NCBI GenBank assembly: GCA_947586255.1
Contig: CANPXP010000026.1
Location: 1-38,439 of the forward strand
Length of the DNA stretch: 38,439 nt
Origin: an uncultured Lachnospiraceae bacterium
GTDB lineage: Bacteria; Bacillota; Clostridia; Lachnospirales; Lachnospiraceae
Direction of reading: 5' to 3'
The first letter of the stretch is position 1; each line of letters starts with the position of its first letter. Shown in pieces: positions 22,715-31,206 of this stretch. Below the pieces are notes generated by a model, which saw nothing but the letters and a program-made list of their open reading frames with translations, made no database searches and was not told the DNA's origin. The translations under genes were made by a program, and so were the position numbers.

Positions 22715-24070
22715 ATGAAGAAGAAAGTATTGGCGACATTACTGACGGCAGCAATGGTGGCCGGCTGTCTTGTTGGCTGCGGCGGCGGTTCCGGCGACAG
22801 CGCTGCAGATACGGCTCCGGCGGCGGATTCCGCTCTGGCAGCGGACAGCGCGGCAGGCGACACGGCAGGTGACACGGCAGGTGACACGGCAGGCGGAGAC
22901 GCGGCCGCAGAGCCGGTTGATTACGGCTCCGGCACGATCACGATCTGGGTTGCCGAGAATACGGTAGACTTTACGACGCAGAAGGCCCAGGAGTTCTTTG
23001 ACGCGAATCCCGATATGGCAGGCTACACCTTCACCGTTGAGCCGGTGGGCGAGGGCGACGCGGCCAGCAACATGCTCACGGACGTGGAGGGCGGCGCGGA
23101 CATCTTCGGTTTCGCGCAGGACCAGATCACACGTCTCGTATCCGCAGGCGCGCTGTCTCCGATCGTGAATGACAATCTGACATTTGTTACGAGCAACAAT
23201 GACGAGGGTTCCGCGAACGCGGCGGTTGTCGGCGACGTGACCTACGCTTACCCGATGACTTCCGACAACGGCTACTTCTTATATTATGACAAGAGCGTTG
23301 TGACGGATCCCACTTCTCTGGAGAAGATCGTTTCCGACTGCGAGGCGGCAGGCAAGAACTTCTACATGGAGATCAATTCCGGCTGGTATCAGCCCGCATT
23401 CTTCTTTGCGACAGGCTGCACGCTGACCTATGACACGGACGACGCCGGCAACTTCACACAGTGCAACGTGGACTACGCGTCCGACGCGGGTGTGGTTGCC
23501 CTGAAGGAGATCATCGAGCTGGCGTCCTCCCCGGCGTTCCAGAACGGTTCTTCCGTAGACAACGGCACGAACATCGGCGCGATCGTTGACGGTACATGGG
23601 ATTCCGGTTCCGCACAGACCGCTTTCGGCGACAACTACGCATGCGCGAAGCTGCCTTCCTTCGAGGGCTCCGACGGCAACACCTACCAGCTCAGCGGATT
23701 CGGCGGCTACAAGCTGCTCGGCATCAAGCCTCAGGTAGAGCCCGGCAAGCTGGCAGTCTGCCACGCACTGGCACAGTACCTGACCAACAAGGATACGCAG
23801 CTTGCACGTTACAACGCAGTCGGCTGGGGTCCTTCCAACGTAGAGGCACAGCAGGATTCGACGATCCAGGCTGACGTAGCGCTCTCCGCACTGGCAGAGC
23901 AGCTGCAGTACACGATCCCGCAGGGCAACTACCCCGGCGATTACTGGACGCTTGCGACATCTCTCGGCGACGATGTGATTTCCGGCACGATCAGCGCATC
24001 CTCTTCCGACGAGGAGCTGACCAATGTCCTGCAGAACTTCCAGGATACTTGCATCTCCTATGCACAGTAA
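22715..24070 (+). CDS. Sugar ABC transporter substrate-binding lipoprotein (MalE type)
   Basis: A 451-residue extracytoplasmic binding protein of the family-1 solute-binding type used for oligosaccharides. The signal peptide has two candidate lipobox cysteines, C18 (MVAGC) and C22 (CLVGC). A low-complexity Ala/Asp/Ser-rich linker with DTAG repeats follows, and then the binding domain (GTITIWVAENTVDFTTQKAQEFF, ADIFGFAQDQITRLVSAGAL, the lobe around GTWDSGSAQTAFGDN, and PQGNYPGDYWTLATSLGDDV). ATG 22715 has AGAGAGG at 22701-22707. It is the first gene of an operon with two permeases and a GH13 enzyme, which favours malto-oligosaccharides; galacto-oligosaccharides from the adjacent locus are an alternative. 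A strong hairpin right after it probably raises its expression relative to the permeases. Confidence 0.93.
   Translation: MKKKVLATLLTAAMVAGCLVGCGGGSGDSAADTAPAADSALAADSAAGDTAGDTAGDTAGGDAAAEPVDYGSGTITIWVAENTVDFTTQKAQEFFDANPDMAGYTFTVEPVGEGDAASNMLTDVEGGADIFGFAQDQITRLVSAGALSPIVNDNLTFVTSNNDEGSANAAVVGDVTYAYPMTSDNGYFLYYDKSVVTDPTSLEKIVSDCEAAGKNFYMEINSGWYQPAFFFATGCTLTYDTDDAGNFTQCNVDYASDAGVVALKEIIELASSPAFQNGSSVDNGTNIGAIVDGTWDSGSAQTAFGDNYACAKLPSFEGSDGNTYQLSGFGGYKLLGIKPQVEPGKLAVCHALAQYLTNKDTQLARYNAVGWGPSNVEAQQDSTIQADVALSALAEQLQYTIPQGNYPGDYWTLATSLGDDVISGTISASSSDEELTNVLQNFQDTCISYAQ
22859..22894 (+). repeat. 12-bp in-frame tandem repeat, 3 units
   Basis: Three copies of GACACGGCAGGT (last base of the third varies) encode DTAG three times in the linker after the lipidated cysteine. 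Confidence 0.9.
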
Positions 24071-24095
24071 ACTCATAGAGTACAAATAGCAATGC

Positions 24096-24122
24096 TCGGC
24101 AGAGAGGTCATCTCTCTGCCGA
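24096..24122 (+). terminator. Intra-operon hairpin after the binding-protein gene
   Basis: A perfect 11-bp stem, TCGGCAGAGAG-GTCAT-CTCTCTGCCGA, with no good T-run after it. Such hairpins between malE-like and malF-like genes usually protect upstream mRNA or cause partial termination. Confidence 0.7.
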
Positions 24123-24134
24123 ATATTGTCATTT

Positions 24135-24168
24135 ACGAGTGAAACTTGCAAAGCGTGTTTCAGCTCGT
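24135..24168. repeat. Dispersed hairpin repeat, copy A
   Basis: ACGAG-T-GAAAC ... GTTTC-AG-CTCGT around a middle TTGCAAAGCGT. A closely similar 34-base sequence occurs at 36221-36254. It lies in the gap between the binding-protein and first permease genes. Confidence 0.8.
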
Positions 24169-24211
24169 TGTCGGGCAAAGTAAGAATGATGAATGCAGGA
24201 GGAATTTCAAT

Positions 24212-25609
24212 ATGGGAAATAGCGCAAATTCCGGCAAAGGCGCGGTCGGAAAATTTTTCAGCGGGGTTGGAAATGAATTTAAGGAAATCGGGCTGACGTT
24301 TGCGCAGGGGGATTGGAAGACCAAGGTTTCTTATCTGATTATGGGTTTCGGCCCGCTCATGCGCAGGCAGTTCTTAAGAGGCTTCGCCTATCTGGCGGTA
24401 GAAGTCCTGTTTATCTGGTACATGGTGAGCTTCGGCTGGCATTATCTGAAGGATTTTACCACGCTCGGCACCGTCGCCCGCGTGATGAACAACGACGGTA
24501 CGTTCAGTTACAACGACAACAGTTTTCTCATTCTGCTCTACAGTCTGCTGACGATCATACTGATCTTTGCATTTCTTGTAGTGTGGAGAATGAATCTTCG
24601 GGAAAACCGCAACGAGGAGAAGCTTCTTTCGGCCGGCAAACAGCTGGGCACCGTGAAGGGCGATCTGTACTCGCTGCTGGATTCTCATTTTGATAAGACG
24701 CTTCTGGCGCTGCCGGTGCTCGGCATTTTCGTGTTCACCGTGCTGCCGATCGTCTTCATGATCTTTATCGCGTTCACGGACTATGACGCGAACCATCAGC
24801 CGCCCACGAATCTTTTCACCTGGGTCGGACTGGAAAACTTCAAGAACCTGTTCTCCTTCGGCACGGCGGGACTCGGTTCCACGTTCCTGACAGTGCTGGG
24901 CTGGACGTTGATCTGGGCATTTTTTGCGACCTTCCTCACCTACTTCTGCGGTATGGGCGTCGCGATTATGATAAATAAAAAAGGCATCAAGTTCAAGAAA
25001 CTCTGGAGAACCATTCTGGTCATGACGATCGCGGTTCCTCAGTTTGTCTCTCTGCTGTATGTATACAAGATGTTCGCCAACGACGGTCTGGTGAATTCCT
25101 ATCTGATGAAGTGGGGCGTCATCAGCAGTGCGATTCCGTTCTGGTCGAATCCGCTGCTGGCGAAGATCATGATTATCGTGATTAACCTGTGGATTGGTAT
25201 TCCCTACACGATGCTGATCACCACGGGCCTTTTGATGAACATACCGGAGGATCTGTACGAGAGCGCGAGGATCGACGGCGCGACCGGGTTCCAGATGTTT
25301 AAGAGCATCACGCTTCCCTATATGCTGTTTGTGACGGGACCGTTCCTGCTCACACAGTTTACCGGAAACCTGAACAACTTCAACGTCATCTTCCTGCTGA
25401 CGCAGGGCGGACCGCAGTCCATGAAGCTTTCCAACAACGCGGGCTACACGGATCTGCTCGTCACATGGCTGTACAAGATGACGATCAACGACACGAACTA
25501 TCGCATGGCGGCGGTACTCGGTATCATGGTATTCGTTGTCACAGCGGTGATTTCACTCATTGTATACGGCATGCTGCCGTCAGTAAGAGATGAGGAGGGA
25601 TTCCAATAA
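24212..25609 (+). CDS. Sugar ABC transporter permease (MalF type)
   Basis: A 465-residue membrane permease of an oligosaccharide importer. Compared with a minimal permease of about 300 residues it has an N-terminal extension of about 170 residues. The extension has two hydrophobic helices (around FLRGFAYLAVEVLFIWYMVSF and FLILLYSLLTIILIFAFLVVW) and a charged loop (RMNLRENRNEEKL), in keeping with larger MalF proteins. The core has about six helices and the EAA loop EDLYESARIDGATGFQMFKSITLP (about 346-369) that docks on the ATPase. ATG 24212 has AGGAGG at 24197-24202. The stop codon shares one base with the next start (TAATG), so the permeases are translated together. No ATPase gene is nearby; a shared MsmX/MalK-like ATPase is expected elsewhere. 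Confidence 0.95.
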   Translation: MGNSANSGKGAVGKFFSGVGNEFKEIGLTFAQGDWKTKVSYLIMGFGPLMRRQFLRGFAYLAVEVLFIWYMVSFGWHYLKDFTTLGTVARVMNNDGTFSYNDNSFLILLYSLLTIILIFAFLVVWRMNLRENRNEEKLLSAGKQLGTVKGDLYSLLDSHFDKTLLALPVLGIFVFTVLPIVFMIFIAFTDYDANHQPPTNLFTWVGLENFKNLFSFGTAGLGSTFLTVLGWTLIWAFFATFLTYFCGMGVAIMINKKGIKFKKLWRTILVMTIAVPQFVSLLYVYKMFANDGLVNSYLMKWGVISSAIPFWSNPLLAKIMIIVINLWIGIPYTMLITTGLLMNIPEDLYESARIDGATGFQMFKSITLPYMLFVTGPFLLTQFTGNLNNFNVIFLLTQGGPQSMKLSNNAGYTDLLVTWLYKMTINDTNYRMAAVLGIMVFVVTAVISLIVYGMLPSVRDEEGFQ

Positions 25610-26466
25610 TGGGTATTAAAGCAAAAAGAACATTGGGTAACACGATTACCTATATCGTACTTATCATTATCAGCATCATCTGGCTGTTCCCTTTCGTGTG
25701 TCTGTTCCTGCAGAGCCTGCGCTCCTACAATGAGGGCGGCGGCGGTATGGTAGAGTATCTGCTGCCGAAGCAGTTCTCGCTGGACTCCTACAAGGTGCTG
25801 TTCAGCCAGGACAGCCAGTTCGTGCGCTGGTATCTGAACACGCTGATTATCGCGGCGTTCGTGGCAGTGCTCCAGACAATTGTGGTGCTGTGCGTCAGCT
25901 ACGCGCTGTCCCGTATGCGTTTCGCGGGCAGAACCTTTCTGATGCGCTTCTGGCTGATTCTGGGGATGTTCCCGGGTTTCCTGACGATGATCTGCCTGTA
26001 CTTCCTGTTAAAGCAGTTCGGCCTGACGCAGCAGGGAGCGATTCCGGGATTGATTCTGATCTCGGTGGCGAGCTCCGGTATGGGCTACTACGTCACGAAG
26101 GGATATTTTGACACGATCCCGAAAGCGCTGGACGAGGCGGCCAGAATCGACGGCGCCTCCAGAGCGAGAGTGTTCCTGACCATGATCCTGCCGATGTCGA
26201 AGCCCATCATCATCTATGCGGCGCTGGTTGCTTTCATGGCGCCCTGGTGCGATTACATCTTCGCCTCCTACGTGGCGTTCGGTTACTCTGACAGCTACAA
26301 CGTGGCGGTGGCGATGCAGAGATGGGTGTGGACCAACGACTATCAGGGTTATTTCACAAGATTCTGCGCGGGCGGTATGCTCGTGGCAGTGCCGATCACG
26401 ATCCTTTTCATCTGCCTGCAGAAGTACTATGTAGAAGGCGTGACGGGCGGCGCGGTCAAGGGATAA
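25609..26466 (+). CDS. Sugar ABC transporter permease (MalG type)
   Basis: A 285-residue permease with about six membrane helices and the EAA loop KALDEAARIDGASRARVFLTMILPMSKP (about 172-199). It pairs with the preceding MalF-type permease to form the channel. Its start overlaps the MalF stop by one base. The C-terminal QKYYVEGVTGGAVKG is the usual ending of MalG-type proteins, where the last residues reach the ATPase. A hairpin follows before the GH13 gene, which probably lowers expression of that gene. Confidence 0.96.
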   Translation: MGIKAKRTLGNTITYIVLIIISIIWLFPFVCLFLQSLRSYNEGGGGMVEYLLPKQFSLDSYKVLFSQDSQFVRWYLNTLIIAAFVAVLQTIVVLCVSYALSRMRFAGRTFLMRFWLILGMFPGFLTMICLYFLLKQFGLTQQGAIPGLILISVASSGMGYYVTKGYFDTIPKALDEAARIDGASRARVFLTMILPMSKPIIIYAALVAFMAPWCDYIFASYVAFGYSDSYNVAVAMQRWVWTNDYQGYFTRFCAGGMLVAVPITILFICLQKYYVEGVTGGAVKG

Positions 26467-26512
26467 TGACTGTGCGGCCGGGTGCGGCGGTTAGAATATA
26501 AGAAGTAAAATG

Positions 26513-26540
26513 AGTGCAGACCCGCGGCAGGGTCTGCACT
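26513..26540 (+). terminator. Hairpin between malG-like and GH13 genes
   Basis: A perfect 11-bp stem, AGTGCAGACCC-GCGGCA-GGGTCTGCACT, followed by TGTTGT. With few T residues it may be a partial terminator or an mRNA-stabilising element. No promoter was recognised between it and the GH13 start. Confidence 0.65.
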
Positions 26541-26627
26541 TGTTGTATCGGAAGGTAAGCGCAAAGCCGTGCCAGGCGCGGTCTGCCGCATATCATACAG
26601 AATATTGAGAAATGAGGAGAAACAGAG

Positions 26628-28379
26628 ATGATACGAGATGACAGAATAAAGCGCCGCGCTGCCGTGGCACTTGCATTGACCATGTTGGTCATGACAGCCT
26701 GCGGCGGTGGACAGACGGCGTCTGAGGGCGGCGCTGCGGCGGGCACGGAGGCCGCGGCGGAGCAGTCACAGACCGCGTCTGACACAGATGTCAGTACGCG
26801 AGAGACGGAACAGGACGTTACAGAAACGCCGGACGTGACGGACACGATTCCGCTGCAGATGATCGACGACAATTACCGCACATACTATGAAGTGTTCGTC
26901 TATTCCTTCTGCGACAGCGACGGGGACGGCGTCGGGGATCTGCAGGGCCTTCTGTCGAAGCTGGATTATATCAACGACGGGGACGATACGACGGACACGG
27001 ATCTGGGATGCAGCGGGATCTGGCTGATGCCGGTCCATCCCTCGCCTACCTACCACAAGTACGACGTGACGGATTACTATGAGATCGACCCTGCCTACGG
27101 CACGACGGAAGATTTCCGGGACCTTCTTGCGGCCTGCAATGAGCGGGGTGTCAAAGTCATCATGGATCTCGTGCTGAATCACACCTCCTCCGAGCACCCG
27201 TGGTTTCGTGAGGCCTGTGACTATCTGCGCGGGCTGGGGGACGCCGAGCCGAGCGCGGCGGACTGCCCGTATTTTGGCTATTACAATTTCACGAGAGAAC
27301 AGCAGACCGGTTACAGCCCCGTGGCGGGAACAGACTGGTACTATGAGGCGCGTTTCTGGGAGGGAATGCCGGATCTGAATCTGGGCTGCGAGGCGCTTCG
27401 GGAGGAGATCGCGAAGATCACGCAGTACTGGCTGGACATGGGCGTGGGCGGTTTTCGGCTGGACGCGGTCAAGGAGTATTACAGCGACAGCGCGCCGGAC
27501 AGCATCGCCTTCCTGACATGGCTGACCGAGACGGTCAAATCCCAGAAGGAGGACGCCTATCTGGTGGGGGAGGCGTGGCTGAACATCAACGCCTACGCGG
27601 AATTCTACGAAAGCGGCATCGACAGCCTCTTCGATTTTCACTTCGCGGGAGCGGAGGGTGTGATCGCGAAGGTGATGAACGGCTCGCCGGCGTCCCGTTA
27701 CGGGGAAGCCGTCGCGTCTCTGGAGGAAACTTTCGGGCAGTACAACGAGAACTATATCGATGCGCCTTTTTACACCAATCACGACATGGCTCGCAGCGCG
27801 GGTTACTACACGGGCGAGAGCGGGGAGAGCCGCGTGAAGATGGCGGGCGCCATGAACCTGCTGATGAGCGGTTCGGCCTTCATCTATTACGGTGAAGAGC
27901 TGGGCATGAAAGGGTCGGGCAAAGATGAGAACAAGCGCGCGCCGATGTACTGGAGCACGGATGCGAGCGCGGAGGGCATGTGCGACGGGCCGGTGGATAT
28001 GGAGGATTTCGAGATGAAGTACGGCAGCCTGGCCGAGCAGGAAGAGGATCCGGCCTCAATCTACCGCTATTATAAGAAGGCCATTAAGATACGGAACCAG
28101 AATCCGGAGATCGCCAGAGGAACGACGGAATATCTCGCGGACGTCTCGAACGACGGCGTGTGCGTGCTGAAAAAGACTTACGGTGATGCGCAGCTGCTCC
28201 TCGTGTTTGCCACGGGAGCCGAGACGCAGAGCGTAGATCTGAGCGGTGTGGAGCTGAACGGACATGCGGTGGACGACTCGACGCAGGTGCGCGGCGCGCT
28301 CCTCACCGGGGAAGAGCAGGTGCGCGTGGAGGGCGCGTCGGTCACGATGCCGGCCTACTCTGTGCTGGTGCTGAAGTGA
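26628..28379 (+). CDS. GH13 alpha-amylase-family lipoprotein
   Basis: A 583-residue surface-anchored enzyme of the GH13 family, expected to cut alpha-1,4-glucans. The signal peptide has lipobox LVMTAC (Cys25), then a Glu/Thr/Ala-rich linker. The catalytic barrel begins at about 80 (YYEVFVYSFCDSDGDGVGDLQGL). Conserved regions are DLVLNH, the nucleophile D279 in GGFRLDAVK, the acid/base E315 in LVGEAW and D386 in FYTNHD, followed by an all-beta C domain to the end. The SDGDGVGDL loop matches the calcium-binding neopullulanase/oligo-1,6-glucosidase-like subfamilies. A GAGGAGA ribosome binding site precedes ATG 26628. Lying after the importer genes, it probably supplies malto-oligosaccharides for uptake. 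Confidence 0.95.
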   Translation: MIRDDRIKRRAAVALALTMLVMTACGGGQTASEGGAAAGTEAAAEQSQTASDTDVSTRETEQDVTETPDVTDTIPLQMIDDNYRTYYEVFVYSFCDSDGDGVGDLQGLLSKLDYINDGDDTTDTDLGCSGIWLMPVHPSPTYHKYDVTDYYEIDPAYGTTEDFRDLLAACNERGVKVIMDLVLNHTSSEHPWFREACDYLRGLGDAEPSAADCPYFGYYNFTREQQTGYSPVAGTDWYYEARFWEGMPDLNLGCEALREEIAKITQYWLDMGVGGFRLDAVKEYYSDSAPDSIAFLTWLTETVKSQKEDAYLVGEAWLNINAYAEFYESGIDSLFDFHFAGAEGVIAKVMNGSPASRYGEAVASLEETFGQYNENYIDAPFYTNHDMARSAGYYTGESGESRVKMAGAMNLLMSGSAFIYYGEELGMKGSGKDENKRAPMYWSTDASAEGMCDGPVDMEDFEMKYGSLAEQEEDPASIYRYYKKAIKIRNQNPEIARGTTEYLADVSNDGVCVLKKTYGDAQLLLVFATGAETQSVDLSGVELNGHAVDDSTQVRGALLTGEEQVRVEGASVTMPAYSVLVLK

Positions 28380-28385
28380 CTTCAC

Positions 28386-28410
28386 TCCGGCGCGGGACGC
28401 CTGCGCCGGA
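28386..28410 (+). terminator. Hairpin after the GH13 gene
   Basis: TCCGGCGC pairs with GCGCCGGA around a nine-base loop, just after the stop codon. There is no T-run. Confidence 0.45.
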
Positions 28411-28428
28411 AGTCTGCCATGAAAAATA

Positions 28429-28472
28429 ACAAGCAAAAACCTCGAAGGCTCGCCTTCGAGGTTTCCGCTTGT
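28429..28472. terminator. Long hairpin, probable bidirectional terminator
   Basis: Arms of 20 bases (28429-28448 and 28453-28472) with two mismatches around the loop CTCG; the inner stem AAACCTCGAAGG is perfect. A-rich and T-rich flanks make it terminator-like for the plus-strand GH13 operon and possibly for the minus-strand gene. Confidence 0.7.
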
Positions 28473-28704
28473 GTAAAAGGGGAATTCTTCCGGAATTGCT
28501 ATAACTCGGCTTGACTTCCGTGATCAAGCCTAACTCTACTATAATCTCTTTTTTCGACACCGTCTACAATTATATTGCATAAGAATAAAACTATATTAGC
28601 GAAACTATACTAAAAAACGTTCATTTTACTTAAAATGCATTGCCGAATTAAAAATATTTTGATTTCAAATGAATTATCTATGTTTAATCGTACAGCGCCG
28701 CGCA
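28473..28704. other. AT-rich intergenic patch
   Basis: About 230 bases between the GH13 hairpins and the end of the minus-strand gene are clearly richer in A and T than the coding regions around them. On the minus strand a frame from 28560 reads SKKEIIVELGLITEVKPSY, which looks protein-like but runs on into the antisense of the GH13 gene, with no ribosome binding site. TATAAT occurs on the minus strand near 28573. It may be a gene remnant or simply an untranslated region. Confidence 0.4.
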
Positions 28705-30966
28705 TCACATATCCAGGTAATCCCGCTGGGCCTGAATCTCCGGCGGAATTTCCGCGCCGATATTGCGCAGCTTCTGGAACAGGTTGTCGTAGTGGTGGAT
28801 ATGCTGCGCCAGCTTGATGTCGTAGCGCTCCATTGTATCCTTGTAGAGAGGATTGGCCTTCAGCTTGCCGCGGATCTCCCTGGAGAACGGGCAGAAGTCA
28901 AACAGGATCGAGCGGGCGATCTTGTTCAGGCGGGGCGAACCCGCGCCCTCATAGAGCACCCACGACGTGTAGTCCCGGATAAACATTTCCTTGAAGCTGT
29001 TCTTGGCCTTCTGCATATTGAGTTTGATCTTGTCCTTGGCGTCCGCGGAGAGATCGCGGTTCTTCTTGTAGAACTGGATGTAATCGAAGTAGCGGCTTGT
29101 CAGGGACGGCTCGGAGATATCGTTCCATCTTGCGCCCTGCACGCGCTTGCACATCTCCCAGCGGAAATCGCCCGTGAGACGGACCAGAATATTGGTCAGA
29201 TCCTCCATCTGGAAGACGGAGATCATCATGCGCGCCGGTGTGGTGCGCTTGCGGCCCTCGATCTCCTGCCACATGACGCCTCTGACGCCCACGTTCGGCA
29301 TCAGGATCAGATCGGGCAGAATCTCCACGCTGATTTCCTCCTTGCCGATGCCGAGCTTCGGGTTGGTGTAGATCATATCGCGGTAGTACGCGCTGAAGTC
29401 CACGGCGCGGATCTGCCGGAATGTTTCCTCTACCTTGTCGGCGGAGACGAGAGATTTTTCCAGATCCTTCAGAATATTGTGCTCCGAGAAGAGCGGGCAG
29501 AAACTGCTGATCCGCCCGAAGGTGATCTTGTTGCCCGACTGGAACATGTTGTGCAGCTCGAAGAGCACCTGCTTTTTGGTGTCCTTGAGCATCGCGGTCT
29601 CCTCGGAGGCCTTGATCTTGCCGGATATTTTTAATTCATGTACGTAAGCCTGATAGTCCGTGTCGAACTCGTTGCGGCTCGGCGACTTTTTGCCGTCGTA
29701 GATGGCGCGCAGCCACTCGTAGATTGTGTAGACGCCCCTCGACGGATCGGAGGGTATCCTGTCCACGATGGAGTACAGGTAGGCGGCGTTTTCCATGCCG
29801 GCCAGCTGTTCGTCCATGTAGCCGAAATTGAGGAACATCCGCACGACCTTCGGCGCTTCGTGGTCTTTCAGACTGCGCAGGAAAGCCTTTTCATAGATCT
29901 GATAGAACAGCTTGGTGATGTGCAGACGCAGCTTTCTCGAGGAGTCGTCCGAGCCGTTTTTGTCGCTCAGCTTGCAGTAGCTGTTCACGGCGGCGCGGAA
30001 TTCGCCGGCCTCTTCCTCCTCGATCTGTGCGTAAGCCAGAATCGTGTTCAGGGAATCGTGGATTTCCTGGACGTCCTGCGGCTTGTCGGCGTTCGCGGCG
30101 GCCTCTTCCGTGAATTTGTCCAGGTCGGCGAGGCGTTCCTTGTACTCCGCCACGCGCTCTCTGTACATCTCTTTGTCGATGGAAGGCTGGCTCTCCAATT
30201 GGATCATCATCTTGGAGATGGCCGCGATCACGCTGGTAGACTCGTCGGCGTGGGGACCGATCTTGTAGAGCAGGCTGGCGTAGAGATCGAAGAAGTCCAG
30301 CCGGTTTTCGCTCATCAGAAGATTGGTGATCTCGGATTTATAGTCGTATAGGACGCGGCATACGGACAGGATCGCGGACACGTCCCGGCTTGTTTTGATC
30401 AGAAGACCGCGCAGGAAATCGGCGCTCAGTTCCCGGGTGGGCTTCGACGCGACGAAGGCGCGCAGCTGCGTGTAGTAGCCGCCGATGCAGCTGTCGATAT
30501 CTTCCTCCAGCACGAGGGAGGTCAAAGTCTCCAGACCGGGCAGGGCTCTGGCGGAGATCCCGCGCTTGCCGCAGAGAGAGCGGTATTCCTCGTAGCTGTT
30601 CATCAGATAGTGGTAGAAATTGTCGCAGTCGAAGGTGGCCAGCTCATATTGGTCAAGGATCTCCTGCAGCTGCCGGAACATGGACGCGACGATGCGCCCG
30701 GCCATATCGGCATTTCCGAGAATCTTGGGAAGCTGCGCCTCGGAATAGGCGTAGGAGGCGAGAGAGACCGTCTCGTCCGCCCGGTAGGTGATCAGGTAGG
30801 AGCCTGCGAACAGTTCGCAGACGCCTATGACGTCGCCCTTTTTCAGATAAAATTCGCCGCCCGGATAAGAAGCGTGCACGCTGCCGTTGGCGATTATGTG
30901 TAACGCGCTGATCGCCTGACCGCTCTGCGCCAGGATTTTTCCCGCAGGATATTCTTTTACAGCCAT
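28705..30966 (-). CDS. Large cyclic-nucleotide-binding-domain protein
   Basis: A 753-residue cytoplasmic protein. The first ~110 residues form a cNMP-binding (CRP-like) beta-barrel: PAGKILAQSGQAISALHIIANGSVHA and LKKGDVIGVCELFAGSYLITYRA (42-63). The phosphate-binding cassette lacks the usual RxA pattern with a clear arginine; the nearest is YRA at 61-63, so ligand binding is uncertain. No helix-turn-helix follows. Instead there are about 640 mostly helical residues, with a charged region that is probably coiled-coil (about 265-310). Conserved-looking C-terminal blocks include LILMPNVGVRGVMWQEIEGRKRTTPARM and TSRYFDYIQFYKKNRDL. I do not recognise the C-terminal domain. The start at 30966 has GGGAGGG eight bases before it. 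It is transcribed alone, divergent from a small unknown gene. A signalling or stress-sensing role is a guess. Confidence 0.8.
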   Translation of the reverse strand: MAVKEYPAGKILAQSGQAISALHIIANGSVHASYPGGEFYLKKGDVIGVCELFAGSYLITYRADETVSLASYAYSEAQLPKILGNADMAGRIVASMFRQLQEILDQYELATFDCDNFYHYLMNSYEEYRSLCGKRGISARALPGLETLTSLVLEEDIDSCIGGYYTQLRAFVASKPTRELSADFLRGLLIKTSRDVSAILSVCRVLYDYKSEITNLLMSENRLDFFDLYASLLYKIGPHADESTSVIAAISKMMIQLESQPSIDKEMYRERVAEYKERLADLDKFTEEAAANADKPQDVQEIHDSLNTILAYAQIEEEEAGEFRAAVNSYCKLSDKNGSDDSSRKLRLHITKLFYQIYEKAFLRSLKDHEAPKVVRMFLNFGYMDEQLAGMENAAYLYSIVDRIPSDPSRGVYTIYEWLRAIYDGKKSPSRNEFDTDYQAYVHELKISGKIKASEETAMLKDTKKQVLFELHNMFQSGNKITFGRISSFCPLFSEHNILKDLEKSLVSADKVEETFRQIRAVDFSAYYRDMIYTNPKLGIGKEEISVEILPDLILMPNVGVRGVMWQEIEGRKRTTPARMMISVFQMEDLTNILVRLTGDFRWEMCKRVQGARWNDISEPSLTSRYFDYIQFYKKNRDLSADAKDKIKLNMQKAKNSFKEMFIRDYTSWVLYEGAGSPRLNKIARSILFDFCPFSREIRGKLKANPLYKDTMERYDIKLAQHIHHYDNLFQKLRNIGAEIPPEIQAQRDYLDM

Positions 30967-30995
30967 ATGGATGCCCTCCCTTGTCGTTACTTTCT

Positions 30996-31024
30996 AGTGT
31001 ACTACGGATGGGCGGGAAATACAA
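30996..31024 (-). promoter_or_regulatory. Promoter of the cNMP-domain gene
   Basis: On the minus strand: TTGTAT (31024-31019), 17 bases, TACACT (31001-30996). Confidence 0.65.
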
Positions 31025-31114
31025 GAAAAGAAAGCGCGGCGCGCCCGTTTTGCGGCGATTTCCGGCAGGCCTGCCGTGGATTCTGACAAAATGCACAAGA
31101 AGTATTCTCTTATT

Positions 31115-31143
31115 TTGTACAGCACTTCCCATGAAAATATGAT
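31115..31143 (+). promoter_or_regulatory. Promoter of the small unknown gene
   Basis: TTGTAC (31115-31120), 17 bases, TATGAT (31138-31143); TAGAAT at 31143-31148 is an alternative -10. It may also serve the TetR gene that follows. Confidence 0.6.
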
Positions 31144-31206
31144 AGAATATGCACGAATGCATTAAGCCGTGCGGGCGCGGCTTCACAGGCGGGGAGTGAC
31201 TAACCG

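Noticed and set aside
22859..22894. Short tandem repeats as a possible CRISPR array
   Set aside because: The 12-base units are adjacent, in frame and without spacers; they encode a protein linker. No CRISPR array was seen anywhere in the window.
28342..28560. 72-codon open frame on the minus strand
   Set aside because: It runs through a terminator hairpin and into the antisense of the GH13 gene with no ribosome binding site. At most it is a remnant, noted under the AT-rich patch.
28669..29634. 321-codon open frame on the plus strand
   Set aside because: It is antisense to the cNMP-domain gene, which has the better start signals and a protein-like composition.
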